Assembly (NCBI RefSeq): GCF_921293095.1
Contig: NC_060254.1
Span: 58,078,069-58,142,068, forward strand
Reading direction: 5' to 3'
DNA length: 64,000 bases
From: Ischnura elegans
Taxonomy: Eukaryota > Arthropoda > Insecta > Odonata > Coenagrionidae
Of this stretch, positions 53,401 through 62,722 are shown piece by piece; the stretch's first letter is position 1, and every line of letters begins with the position of its first letter. The notes under the pieces are model-generated. The model searched no databases and was not told the DNA's origin. It worked only from the letters and a program-made list of their open reading frames with translations. The position numbers and the translations under genes were made by a program.

Positions 53401-56400
53401 TAAATTAGCATTATCCCTGAATGTATTTTTAAAATATCGGTCTTCTTACTGTCGAAAAATCTAATAATATGTACAGCTATACCATGATGAGAGGAATTGT
53501 TCAATCCTAATTTAAGTGCAATGGATAGGTAGTAAGCTAACAAGACCTACTGCGTGTTGCAAGAACTGCACATATGTGGAAATTTCAGGTGTCATTTTTC
53601 GAGCCATTTGTGCAGGGAACTCGCTCTGCCACATTTTTGACATGCTGAATCATGGAGGTGAATGTTGCAAATGTCAAAAATGACAACTTAAAATAACTTG
53701 AGTGAGTGAAAACTCGCGCTCTACAAATATGTATGTATGGGCAGTATTGGACCTGCTATTTTTTCTCATAGTCATCCCCTCATGTTATTCACTTTTACCT
53801 TAACTTCTCCATTATTATCACCCTTGAATGTAGCTTTAGAAGCTTAATTTATTGAATCAATTGCCTCAGTACAAATTTTGCCTTTCTTTAGTCACCATCA
53901 TCACTTTACAGTTGCCTGCAAACTGCTGTTTTTCTTCATCTTAATCACATGCCATCGCAACTTTTCTCAGTGATTCATTGTAATGTAGTAGTTGGTCAGA
54001 CAATTGTTATTCCAAGGCTATCACTTTCTTTAAGATTTATCTTCTATTTATATATATTGACTGTAGAACATTGACCTAATCTTTACCTGCATCAGAGCTA
54101 TTTGGTTGACTGGCTCTGTATCTTTTGTTATAACTGGTGGAATGTAGACTGTAAGTGGAAAGATGGACCAAAAATGTATGCCATGTGATATTTTCTGCAC
54201 TCAACTTGCTACTTTTAAAGTAGTTTTGAGTAGAAGTAATAAATAAGTCCCGATATTATAGGTTGTACATTATATAAAAATCAGTTATTTAAGGGTTAAT
54301 GGTGGTTTTTGGTAATGAGGTTAAAACCATGATCATTTAATCATACGAATTTTCCCTGAATATTACATTTAATTAAATCCTATGGTAATTATTTTGAAAT
54401 TCGGCTGTCAGAATATGTTTATATACCTGATACGAATGAGGACCTTAATGTTTTAATAATCAGCTATGTAAATAAAATCAACAGATTTAGGTGTTACTTG
54501 GTGGAACGAAGAGATATTCATGGTTAAATAAAAAACACAGTACTATTCCACAACCTTATATTTTTCAGTCTACTAGTTTCAACGTTACAACGTCATTATC
54601 AAGACTAACTGTTAGTCTTGATAATGACGTTGTAACGTTGAAACTAGTAGACTGCAAAATATAAGGTTGTGGAATAGTACTGTGTTTTTTATTTAACCAT
54701 GAAAATCAGCTATGTAGTTTACTTTTGAGAGTAACCTCAGCTAAAGTTACCATAATTTAAAAATCTTGCAGCTTTTCATATGGATTATTTGTAGTACTAA
54801 TTGTAAAGTATGATATCAATCCGCATTTACATTTATTAGCGTAGACCATAGGCGGATGTAGGGGGGGGGGACACGGGGGCACTGCCCCCCCCTCCCCCCC
54901 CAGAACCTTAAAAAATACGGAAGATTTTAATAAAGCCCCATTATCATTGCATTCGTTTTGCATTATGAGGTATCCTTGTGCCCCCCCAGAAAGAAATCCT
55001 GGATCTGCCCCTGGCGTAGACACATGATTTTGACTATTTACCTGTAGTTAAATTTTGGAGGTTCACAATTCTGTCCTTAAGAATTTATTTTTCCTGTTGA
55101 TGTATGTTTGACTTACAGTATGTACTAATAAATATGAGGACGACTCATACCTAATGTTGTGTGATTGAATTCATCTAGGGTTTCGTTAATTACATACATA
55201 CTGTCAAGCCAGAAGCTGTAAATTGCAATGAAAGCCAATTTGAAAATAAAATTCATTAAACAGGTCAGAAGTTAAACCTGGGAGTAATCTCTTCTCATCT
55301 CTGTATTCAAAGATTTTCTTCTCATTGCTTGTTATGATTAGAAGTTTATAAATATGGGAATTCTATTTATAAATAATTTATGTATCTTTTCTTTCCCCTG
55401 GAGTAAGATATACCATTATCAATTAACATCAACAGCATATGACAGCACCTACTACCTCAGTGCTGATGCATATAATTTTCCTGACTGATCTAGGTAATCA
55501 CTTATTCACATATCAATGTCATAGTATCTTTGACGAAAGGTCCGTTTTCATCAATTTAATAGATGTAACATTTATAAGTGCACGTGTAATAAATTTATGT
55601 TAAAATCATTTTTATAAAAAGTGCAGCTGTAAAAATAGTATTTTGGAAGGAAAAGTAGGAATTGTGAATGGCAAATGAAGGCCTTGAGTTACATACAACA
55701 GTGTAAAAAATAGGAAAATGTTAGTATGTATAAGAAGACTTATTGATTGGAGCGGAGTTGTGTGTCAAACTAAATCCATTTACTTGTACTTTTTCAGTGA
55801 TAGGTCAGGGAAATTCCAAAAAAATCAAACTGGAAATCAGGGAAAAGACAGGCAAGTTGAAAATGGAAAGATGGTGCGAACCCTGTGTTTGTGTTATAAT
55901 CAGCTTCTTTGCGCACACTCATCAATGCTATGCACTCTGCTAAAGTGACACATGTATATTATTTGTAGAACTCCCCCATGTTTAGTAGGCCCTATCTTCA
56001 AAAAAAAATTTCCTCAAATTTGACGTTGTTGCCAAGTCGAACGTCTCTTTGACATATGTCATTTCTTGCGATACAATGCTTTAAAATTGCTTTCTAATAT
56101 AAGTAACCCTTATAGTTTTATGTTTGAACATTTCAGATGCCAGGATATCGTACTCCAAGTCGGGATTAAGTCCATACTATATTAAGGAAACTTATTATTA
56201 TATTACTAAAAGTACCGTTGGTACCTTTGGTAATAAGTCAAGATAGAGTTTAAAATACCTATATTTTGTTCATTACCGAGAAAAATAAGCAACTGAAGCA
56301 AATATTTTCCCGACAAAAAATTATAAAATTGTATCAAAAACCTTAACAACTCTTGATATTTGTAAATTTTGAGAAGATACAGTCGCTGTTGTGACTACGG

Positions 56401-56603
56401 ATCTATCTCGCTCAAACTACCTTAAGAGAATGATGTTGGTTCTTTGCTGTGGTGATGTGAAAATTGGGGAATGTCAACTTTGGGCAAATATTGTTTACTT
56501 TTGTCTCTGTTTCCTAATTGGGGACTTAATGCATTTCCCTCAGGAGGATATGTCGGAGTCTACCGCTGAGGAGACAACGGCTCTGCAAGCATCCAAATTG
56601 TAA
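11472..56603 (+). CDS. MGRN1: MGRN1/RNF157-type RING E3 ubiquitin ligase (mahogunin)
   Basis: Exons: 11472-11559, 11652-11770, 14963-15068, 16410-16495, 17658-17800, 19600-19916, 20669-20874, 23572-23868, 23971-24087, 29032-29352, 35285-35470, 37753-37903, 44797-44903, 56544-56603. All splice phases close, giving 767 aa. The N terminus MGAFTSRQ is a likely myristoylation signal. Family blocks follow: NHAYKYPPRSG, then MGGERFDTPQPEAYLFGENA (aa 40-59), then KTLKSLVNIRKESLKFIKLK. The stretch KALKQKLFVDGLCYLLQEIY precedes the RING. The RING (aa 423-461) spans CVICMCDPRDTL, PCRHLCLC and NNCPICRAPFRALLQIRA, with all zinc ligands. After it come SGYETVSLIEALNG and a long Ser/Gly-rich tail with a PPSY motif. 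The protein is longer than human MGRN1 (about 550 aa) because of His/Asn/Ser-rich (exon 6) and acidic (exon 8) insertions. The family ubiquitinates trafficking and receptor targets (TSG101 in mammals). Exons 11-14 are less certain; the donor after exon 11 (GTTTGA) is weak. Confidence 0.9.
13051..13316. mobile_element. piggyBac-like MITE with TTAA duplication
   Basis: A 266-bp AT-rich element starts CCCTTTTAGTGC and ends CACACTAAAAGGG. It is flanked on both sides by TTAA (13047-13050 and 13317-13320). CCC termini plus a TTAA duplication are hallmarks of piggyBac-type insertions. No coding capacity. It lies in MGRN1 intron 2. Confidence 0.8.
14270..14780. mobile_element. MITE, AGGGTGGTTTCC family, copy 2
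   Basis: Starts TAGGGTGGTTTCC and ends GAAACTACCATA. It matches copy 1 (5787-6453) but is about 155 bp shorter, mainly through loss of the GC-rich central part. MGRN1 intron 2. Confidence 0.75.
16717..17142. mobile_element. 426-bp MITE with about 32-bp inverted ends, ATTG duplication
   Basis: The left end CGCTACCTTGGTTTGACAAG and the right end, ending CTTGTCAAACCAAGGTAGCG, form near-perfect inverted repeats of about 32 bp. Internal copies of the motif TGACAAGGTTCTAACTG recur around 16855, 16900 and 17080. ATTG lies directly outside both ends (16713-16716 and 17143-17146), a likely 4-bp duplication. No transposase ORF. Superfamily not assigned. MGRN1 intron 4. Confidence 0.75.
18136..18717. 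mobile_element. pogo/Tigger-like nonautonomous element, copy 1 (intact 582 bp)
   Basis: Starts CAGTGGAACCTCGTTAAAGC and ends ATATCGAGGTTTCACTG, with TA on each side (18134-18135 and 18718-18719). CAGT-type termini and a TA duplication fit the pogo/Tigger branch of Tc1/mariner. The interior alternates motifs such as CGCTATAGCGA. It is the uninterrupted reference for the nested copy at 24184. MGRN1 intron 5. Confidence 0.85.
19140..19469. mobile_element. Foldback insertion with hammerhead-like core (PLE-type)
   Basis: Two inverted arms of roughly 110-125 bp (about 19159-19286 and 19320-19447) flank a short loop. In the right arm the plus strand reads CTTGAAGA (19357-19364), a stem GTGACC/GGTCGC, then GAAAC (19385-19389), a hammerhead-ribozyme-like core. 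The left arm carries a diverged inverted copy. AATCAAGAAT occurs at 19130-19139 and 19470-19479, a likely 10-bp target duplication. MGRN1 intron 5. Confidence 0.65.
20341..20535 (-). repeat. tRNA-derived SINE
   Basis: On the minus strand it starts GCCAGCCTTGGTGACAGCGG, with an A-box-like region, a B box GGTTCGAGTACC, and an A-rich tail of AAAT units at its 3' end. It shares head and body with the SINE at 38198. MGRN1 intron 6. Confidence 0.75.
22707..23364. mobile_element. pogo/Tigger-like nonautonomous element, copy 2 (658 bp)
   Basis: Starts CAGTGCAACCTCGATAAAAC and ends GCGAGGTTCCACTG with TA on both sides (22705-22706 and 23365-23366). It is inverted relative to copy 1. It holds internal sequence at about 22935-23105 that is absent from the 582-bp copies, so it is a different deletion derivative of the same parent. 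MGRN1 intron 7, ending about 200 bp before exon 8. Confidence 0.85.
24919..25466 (-). pseudogene. Degenerate protein fragment inside the CCCAAGTAAC element
   Basis: The minus strand holds two coding-like pieces. The first (about 25466-25368) encodes an acidic stretch (MDKVSDLVLSEENEIEF) followed by a GTGAGT donor. The second (25210-24919) encodes GIVKAIESNNSGVYILQCDM and, in a shifted frame, KCVLLPYKEDGQFLCVPYC. The style recalls C-terminal parts of large transposon-encoded proteins seen in many arthropod genomes, but I cannot name the family. At least one frameshift separates the pieces. Confidence 0.35.
25636..27082. mobile_element. hAT-like nonautonomous element, 1447 bp
   Basis: Starts TAGGCATGGGCAAAAA and ends CGCCCTTGCCTA, giving inverted termini TAGGCAxGGGC. 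A perfect 8-bp duplication TCACAAAG flanks it (25628-25635 and 27083-27090), as expected for hAT. Both end regions carry many GTACCGGTA/GGTACTACCG motifs, a subterminal array probably recognised by the transposase. The AT-rich interior has no convincing ORF. Inserted into the 24422-27863 element. Confidence 0.9.
28212..29031 (+). other. End of MGRN1 intron 9, no gene seen
   Basis: Between the nested elements and exon 10. A moderately GC-rich stretch at about 28525-28810 may be repeat-derived, but no termini or coding signal can be supported. Confidence 0.4.
29353..35284 (+). other. MGRN1 intron 10, mostly featureless
   Basis: A 5.9-kb AT-rich intron. It contains the 61-bp tandem duplication at 32974-33095. 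The stretch 30960-31390 is GC-richer and could be an old retroelement relic, but no frame is convincing. Confidence 0.4.
32974..33095. repeat. Perfect 61-bp tandem duplication
   Basis: The unit beginning GTGGAAGCTCAAAAAATTTC (32974-33034) is repeated directly at 33035-33095 with no visible difference, so the event is recent. MGRN1 intron 10. Confidence 0.95.
35930..36260. repeat. Diverged direct repeat, about 170-bp period
   Basis: GCCTCATGTATTCTTACAAT at about 35949 recurs as GCCTCGTGTATTCTTACAAT at about 36117. Both are followed by CTATAGTGTGAGTTTTTAAA, then AGATCGGCAAGA and GTGGCATA. Two diverged tandem units in MGRN1 intron 11. Confidence 0.8.
37470..37678. mobile_element. Foldback insertion with degenerate hammerhead-like loop
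   Basis: Inverted arms (about 37471-37535 and 37583-37645) share GGTAGAtGACAGTTTTG and TTGGGTT blocks around a GC-rich loop. On the minus strand the loop reads CCCGAAGA then a weak stem and AAAAC, a decayed hammerhead-like core. TGATAGGTCT at 37460-37469 and 37679-37688 is a 10-bp target duplication. It ends 74 bp before MGRN1 exon 12. Confidence 0.65.
38198..38400 (+). repeat. tRNA-derived SINE
   Basis: Starts TGCTGGCCTCGGTGGCAGAG (A box). A B box GGTTTGAATCCCG follows about 50 bp downstream, and the body then matches the minus-strand SINE at 20341-20535. MGRN1 intron 12. Confidence 0.75.
38668..38749. repeat. Short strong hairpin, arms of about 36 bp
   Basis: ATTGTAAACAATAAAAATGT at the left arm is matched in inverse orientation by ACATTTTTATTGTTTACAAT at the right; pairing continues through the GGTGC region toward a short AT-rich loop. 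This could be a small foldback MITE or a transcribed hairpin. No duplication was identified. Confidence 0.75.
38890..39440. repeat. Cluster of partial foldback copies with hammerhead-like cores
   Basis: A block of the form GTTAAGTGCAGTTAATATA occurs three times in mixed orientation (about 38938, 39128 inverted, 39373). On the plus strand CTGACGA (39395-39401), stem GTTGC/GCGAC and GAAAC (39416-39420) form a hammerhead-like core. On the minus strand 38926-38893 reads CTGAAGA, stem GATG/CATC, then AAAAC and CTGGGTC. Inverted arms at about 39128-39205 and 39312-39395 join some of the pieces. Most likely several truncated insertions of one element family. Confidence 0.6.
39952..40663. mobile_element. 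pogo/Tigger-like nonautonomous element, second family (712 bp)
   Basis: Starts CAGCAGACTCCCGATTATCC and ends GGATAATCGGGAGTGTACTG with TA on each side (39950-39951 and 40664-40665). An internal imperfect inverted repeat around 40190-40400 includes CCGTGATCACGGATACA. No transposase ORF. MGRN1 intron 12. Confidence 0.85.
40664..43084 (+). other. MGRN1 intron 12, interior
   Basis: AT-rich intron sequence between two mobile elements. Short ORFs here have no recognisable features. I see nothing else. Confidence 0.45.
43101..43253 (-). mobile_element. Hairpin insertion readable as a complete hammerhead ribozyme
   Basis: On the minus strand: stem I 5' strand (from 43254 down to 43207, ending GAC), CTGAAGA (43206-43200), stem II GCCGGT/ACCGGC with loop TGGAAT (43198-43181), GAAAC (43180-43176), TGTC (cleavage triplet at 43174-43172), then the stem I 3' strand starting GTC (43171 to about 43125). 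The arms pair over about 45 bp with one bulge. Stem III is minimal. CAGAATTTCACATxCG flanks the insertion at 43085-43100 and 43254-43269, a 16-bp duplication with one mismatch. MGRN1 intron 12. Confidence 0.7.
44708..44796. other. Acceptor region of MGRN1 exon 13
   Basis: The tract TTGTTGTGCTCTGCAG ends at 44796. Only the frame that continues from exon 12 with phase 1 stays open to the donor TCG|GTGAGT at 44903; the frame open farther upstream reaches a stop in the exon. This supports the chosen acceptor. Confidence 0.6.
45111..45565 (+). mobile_element. Large foldback insertion with hammerhead-like core and 12-bp duplication
   Basis: Inverted arms of about 175 bp (45111-45285 and 45316-45496) begin TCTAGTGTTATCATCAGG and end with its complement. 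At the end of the right arm the plus strand reads CTGATGA (45480-45486), stem AACA/TGTT, GAAAC (45501-45505), then a short ACC/GGT stem and C, giving a hammerhead-like core. An AT-rich tail follows to 45565. TTATGATCAATT at 45099-45110 and 45566-45577 is a perfect 12-bp target duplication. MGRN1 intron 13. Confidence 0.75.
45578..47565 (+). other. MGRN1 intron 13, interior
   Basis: AT-rich noncoding DNA without a supportable feature. Confidence 0.45.
47570..47818. mobile_element. TTAA-flanked MITE (piggyBac-like), copy 1
   Basis: Starts CACATTGACGTGC and ends CATTAAATGTG, flanked by TTAA (47566-47569 and 47819-47822). The interior, including CTAATATCCACTT, AAAAAGCAGT and TTTTGACGACTTTAATGAAA, matches copy 2 at 58984. 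Confidence 0.75.
47823..49345 (+). other. MGRN1 intron 13, interior
   Basis: AT-rich noncoding DNA. No gene, RNA or repeat with definable ends seen. Confidence 0.45.
49346..49491. mobile_element. hAT-like MITE, 146 bp, perfect 8-bp duplication
   Basis: Inverted termini CAGTGCTGTAGTTGGG and CCCAACTACAGCACTG are perfect over 16 bp. CCACTATT flanks both ends (49338-49345 and 49492-49499), a perfect 8-bp duplication typical of hAT. MGRN1 intron 13. Confidence 0.92.
50430..50620. repeat. Direct duplication, about 100-bp period
   Basis: ATTCAGAATTCTTAGATTTT and the following stretch to GTACTTTAATGCTACA, then TTTAGGTAT, occurs twice (about 50443-50510 and 50547-50615) with few differences. MGRN1 intron 13. 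Confidence 0.85.
50640..54457 (+). other. MGRN1 intron 13, interior
   Basis: 3.8 kb of AT-rich DNA. The longest ORF (51443-51805, plus) shows no domain, splice or repeat support. I see no element with clear ends. Confidence 0.45.
54471..54703 (-). mobile_element. Near-perfect palindrome insertion with 13-bp duplication
   Basis: About 186 bp (54517-54703) form an almost perfect palindrome centred on AACTGTTAGTC near 54611, preceded by an unpaired piece of about 46 bp. Each arm contains TTGATAATGACGTTGTAACG then TTGAAAC, a relaxed hammerhead-like core (stem ACGTT/AACGT). AATCAGCTATGTA at 54458-54470 and 54704-54716 is a perfect 13-bp duplication. The strand is a guess, based on placing the unpaired A/T-rich part at the 3' end. 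Confidence 0.7.
54847..55013. mobile_element. hAT-like MITE, 167 bp, perfect 8-bp duplication
   Basis: The left end CATAGGCGGATGTAGGGG and the right end, ending CCTGGATCTGCCCCTG, are imperfect inverted repeats of the CAGGGGCGGATCCAGG type that is widespread in arthropod hAT elements. GCGTAGAC flanks both sides (54839-54846 and 55014-55021). G-runs and C-runs lie just inside the ends. Confidence 0.88.
55022..56543 (+). other. MGRN1 intron 13, 3' part
   Basis: AT-rich noncoding DNA leading to the acceptor TTTCCCTCAG at 56543. Short ORFs without support. Confidence 0.45.
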
Positions 56604-57012
56604 ATAGGAACTTGAGCTATGGCCAATCTCAACTTCGGATTAAGATTGATGGGAAGCGTGTGGCATTCAGTCATCGTAGCACCCATTGGACAATTTTGTA
56701 CAGGATTACCATAGTTGTTGATGCTGACGAAGTATTGAAGTGTACTCAAGAGGTGCAGAGGATAGAAGTGGAGGTATTTCTTGCTGTGATTTATTGACTC
56801 CATGAACAATTTTGATTTCAGTTTATAATGTGATCTTAATTTTGCTAGTGTATGTGTTTACATTTTTTTGTAAATATGTAGGTAGGATTTTAAACATTTG
56901 ATATGTAATAATTGTACCATAAATCACTCATAATATTTGTTAAATATTTATGCATCCTTACTTATACAAGCCCGTACTTGCTATCTAGAAGTGTATTGTG
57001 CCATTCAATGGC

Positions 57013-57018
57013 AATAAA
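57013..57018 (+). terminator. Candidate MGRN1 poly(A) signal
   Basis: AATAAA about 410 nt after the MGRN1 stop codon. Others nearby are possible. Confidence 0.35.
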
Positions 57019-57522
57019 TGATGAATCCATTTCCCAGTATTTCCTGTTTTTGAATTCTGGACATTTATTGATTGTGTGTAAATGCTGTGACTGACTTCAA
57101 TTCATAAAAAGGCCTATTCAGTTTCACTCCATCTACTAATCCTTTTCTCAACCTTTACCTTTCTTGCCTACTCTTCATTCTTTCCTCTAACACCATTTTT
57201 AGGATCCCTGCCTTGTTTAGTGGCTACCCACTCCTTCCACAGGCAGTCTGCCCTCCTTATATTCTCCAAGTACATATAGTTCTTAATCGCTTCCTTTCAT
57301 CTGTCCATTTCACCATGGGTTATCTAATCACTCTAATATGTCTATACCATTGAAACTACTCTTTATATTGTTATACTTTGCTCCTTGTTTATTTTATTAT
57401 AATTTTTAAATTACACAACCAATATAATTGGGAAAAGTCTGTAATATACATTAAACATTAAGAAAATCAAGTGGGTAACCATGTGACCTGGAAATCTCTA
57501 AAATTGCCTTGGAAACTCAGAT

Positions 57523-58172
57523 AAGGGTGGTTTCCTACATTTTTTAATTTCCTTAAATTGAAAGATCATTACTCTTGGAGTACTTATTTCACACTTTTAG
57601 ATTTGTAAATGACGATATCTATTTTTTGCGATGAAATGAAAAGTGAACATTTTCAAGCGCGTGAAAAGTAAGCTACGCCTAGTATGAATGCTAGGAAAAG
57701 CATACAGCTAGGCCTGTGTGACATAATTTTGGTTCCAGCTGTCGCCGTGAGGCCACATTGGTACGAGGCTATGAGCCCCGATACAATGCAGGCTGCTAGC
57801 AGGTAGCACGGCTTAAATAAGGATTATTAATACCCTATCAAACGAAGGAAACTTTCCGACCATAGCCAGTTTTAATAGGTGATTATTAAGACAGTTTCCC
57901 TGAGCTCTGTGCCACATGCATGCATTGGTAATCTCAGACGATTAAAACTCCTGACTATGTACTCGTATAACATCTAGGTCTCTGTGACATCACGTGGAGT
58001 GGCATTGCATGGCCGCCAATCTGGCCTTTTTCAAATTAGGTTAAATGATCATTAACATTTGTCTAAACTGGGATTTCTGAAACCTAATAATTTTAATGTT
58101 AAGAATACACTAATGGTGGGTAACGAATCGTAATCAATGCCTTTTGTTTTCTTTGATGAGGGAAACTACCGC
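57523..58172. mobile_element. MITE, AGGGTGGTTTCC family, copy 3
   Basis: Starts AAGGGTGGTTTCCTAC and ends GGGAAACTACCGCA, close to full length (about 650 bp). It matches copies at 5787 and 14270. It lies downstream of MGRN1. Confidence 0.75.
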
Positions 58173-58983
58173 ATTGAGTACGCATTCATTGAATTTTATT
58201 ATTTTTTATTTACACCCTGGTTAAATAATATTTTGTCACTTAGATCTTATATGATCTCTCTAAAATCTTAAGTTTTGCACTTACTCTGTACTATCCATGG
58301 ACAAAGGGAATTTGACTGGGGCCACCAACTCTCAGAAGGATCCATACTTCAGGAGGGCTTCCTCTGATTGCAAGTTTTTATATATATGTAGCTTTCCTTG
58401 AACTTAATGTAAGCCTTATCTCTGATGGTATTATAGGTAATGCTGGTAAGGATTGCCAGTGCTGTGTGAAACGCTGTCACCCCAATTTAATTTTTTTCTG
58501 ACAGGGATGCATCTAGCCCTTCCCATGTGTGTGGTAATACATATTTCCAAAACAAGGGTGCTCTTATCCATATAGTCATCTGTTAGGCATTAATAGGATA
58601 GTGAATAATATGAAAGTTTATCACATATAATTTTACCCTTATAAGTCTAACATAGTCATCCATTGCATTGTATCCAAAATGAAAATAATATAAATTTTAA
58701 AAATTTCATCACCTGTTCATAATTTTGACTCTGGTAGCAGCTATGCTAGTCATTACAAGGTACAAATTTTGGCAAAAAATGTTATGTTTAGGAAGGGACT
58801 GGCATTATCAACATCATTACAAATCAGGGAAATTTTAGCAAGATGAAGTATTTTACACCAAGTTACATCTACTCCAACAAAATATGTACTAAATATTTGT
58901 GTTAGATTGCTTAAATTTTTCACAAGGAGAGAATTCCCTTAGGTCCAAAAATTAACCAAAGTGGATTTCTCAACCCCCATTAA
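58173..58983. other. Spacer downstream of MGRN1
   Basis: Between two MITEs. Nothing supportable seen. Confidence 0.4.
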
Positions 58984-59217
58984 CACATTCAGTGTGGAGC
59001 ATGTCAATCTGCCAATTAGGTCCGAAGCCTTCTCTCTGACTCTGTACCCGACTAATATCCACTTCCGCATCTCCCAATTGTGTATGTAACCATCAGCAAG
59101 CTTCTTTCGAACAGTGTTGTAAAAAGCAGTGCTTGAACGAAGTTGTGGCATAGAAACCTCCTATTTTATCGGCAGATTTTGATGATTTTAATGAAAGTCA
59201 GGCGTGCATTAAATGTG
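58984..59217. mobile_element. TTAA-flanked MITE (piggyBac-like), copy 2
   Basis: Starts CACATTCAGTGTGGAGCA after TTAA (58980-58983) and ends GCATTAAATGTG before TTCA, a decayed TTAA. The interior is diverged from copy 1 (47570-47818), in the same orientation. Confidence 0.7.
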
Positions 59218-59490
59218 TTCACCACATCCTGGCTAGTTTTTCACCTAGCATAGTAAAATTTATGTTAATACTTCCAATTAGTTATATTAAATGTAATGGA
59301 AATTATACCAAGGGGGCCCATTCCATCATAGGTGGTCGTTTTCCGTTACCACTTCAGTTGCACTATATGGTCACAAATTCCTGCAAAATAATCTACTTCT
59401 GCCCCAATATTTTGCAGTACAGCACATTTGCAATTCGGAGGAATAGCGTTGAAAAGTTATGAATTTGATCAATCACATAATCATGAATAT

Positions 59491-59766
59491 TTAATTTTTT
59501 TCTCCTCTTATCTTGACCACAATTAATGATAAAATAATTCTTGGAGTATAGGTCAAATGTATATGATGCAAAAAAGTTGTTAGCCAACGTTTCAGTTTAT
59601 TTAAAACTATCATCAGGGCTTAGCTTTGCACATATTCATTGGTATATAATCAATAAATATGTGCAAAGCTGAGCCCTGATGATAGTTTTAGATAAACTGA
59701 AACATTAGCTAACAACTTTCTTGCATCATATACATTTGACTGATACTCCGAGTTATTTTATCAATA
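59491..59766 (+). mobile_element. Foldback insertion with two hammerhead-like cores, 14-bp duplication
   Basis: Inverted arms of about 105 bp (about 59532-59636 and 59657-59762). The right arm on the plus strand reads CTGATGA, T, stem AGTTT/AAACT with a TAGAT loop, then GAAAC (about 59677-59706). The left arm carries the same core on the minus strand with a compensated loop. ATAATCATGAATAT at 59477-59490 and 59767-59780 is a perfect 14-bp duplication. Confidence 0.75.
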
Positions 59767-59780
59767 ATAATCATGAATAT

Positions 59781-60417
59781 AAATTTTGGCCAAAAGTCCA
59801 GGGTAGCTCACTTCTTTGTGAAGGCCAACTTGCCCATCAGCAGCGTAAGTGGTGATCTCTGTGAACCAGTGTTCATTTGTGGTAAGGCAGAGTTGAGAAT
59901 TCTTCTGTTATGTTTATCTTAACTTTCAACATTCTATCCACACTTCAAGAGTCATTTCTATACTTAACCGAAGTAGACCTATACTTCCAAAGGAAATAAA
60001 ACAATGGGCAATTTTCTCAGCACAGGGTGCATAAGTATTTCTAAAAATTTAAACAATTTACTCTTTCCTCACATGCACTAAACATTCATTCCATGGGTTT
60101 CAGTTATTATCCTTACACCCTACCATACATTAATCAGGACTAAAGTTTATATGGATTAGCTACACAAGAAGTATTGCCAATGACCACAGTTCAATGAACC
60201 CTAGTATCCATTTGAGATGCAGTTATATGCATGGCTGGTAGCACTGTGAATGTCCACAGGAGTTTAAAACAGGAAAGAATTTGGATCCCCATCACACATA
60301 CAGTTGTTACACACACAAGACCTCCGGATTTACCACATTTTCAGATATAACTACTTAGGTCATACTTGATATAATATCTGGGGGATTAATGAAGAAAACA
60401 ATTCACAATAAAGCCAG
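59781..60417. other. Spacer downstream of RpL10
   Basis: Between the foldback insertion and the RpL10 3' end. No feature seen. Confidence 0.4.
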
Positions 60418-60423
60418 TTTATT
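60418..60423 (-). terminator. RpL10 poly(A) signal
   Basis: AATAAA on the minus strand, 34 nt past the RpL10 stop codon, giving the short 3' UTR usual for ribosomal protein genes. Confidence 0.75.
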
Positions 60424-60456
60424 GCAAAATTTTCACAGAGGCAAATGAAGGATTTA

Positions 60457-62539
<2,083 letters not shown>

Positions 62540-62706
62540 CTTGACCTGTTAAACAATGAAAACACCAAATATTACTAAATACGCACTTTTGGATGCATTT
62601 AAGTTATTGTTGCAGGAAAAATAATAATATTCTAACGATGATGTAAAAAATAAAGGCAGATAAATGAAAAGTTTCCCATGTGTTACCACATGCGCGATCC
62701 ACGTAC

Positions 62707-62722
62707 CTTCCGGAAGAGACGT
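62707..62722 (-). promoter_or_regulatory. RpL10: RpL10 5' leader exon with TOP-like start
   Basis: On the minus strand CTCTTCCGGAAG ends at 62707 before a GTACGT donor. A matching acceptor (TTTAACAG) gives the coding leader GTCAAGATGG from 62545. A C followed by pyrimidines at the cap site is the terminal oligopyrimidine signature of translation-machinery mRNAs, regulated through TOR. The exact start site is inferred. Confidence 0.6.
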
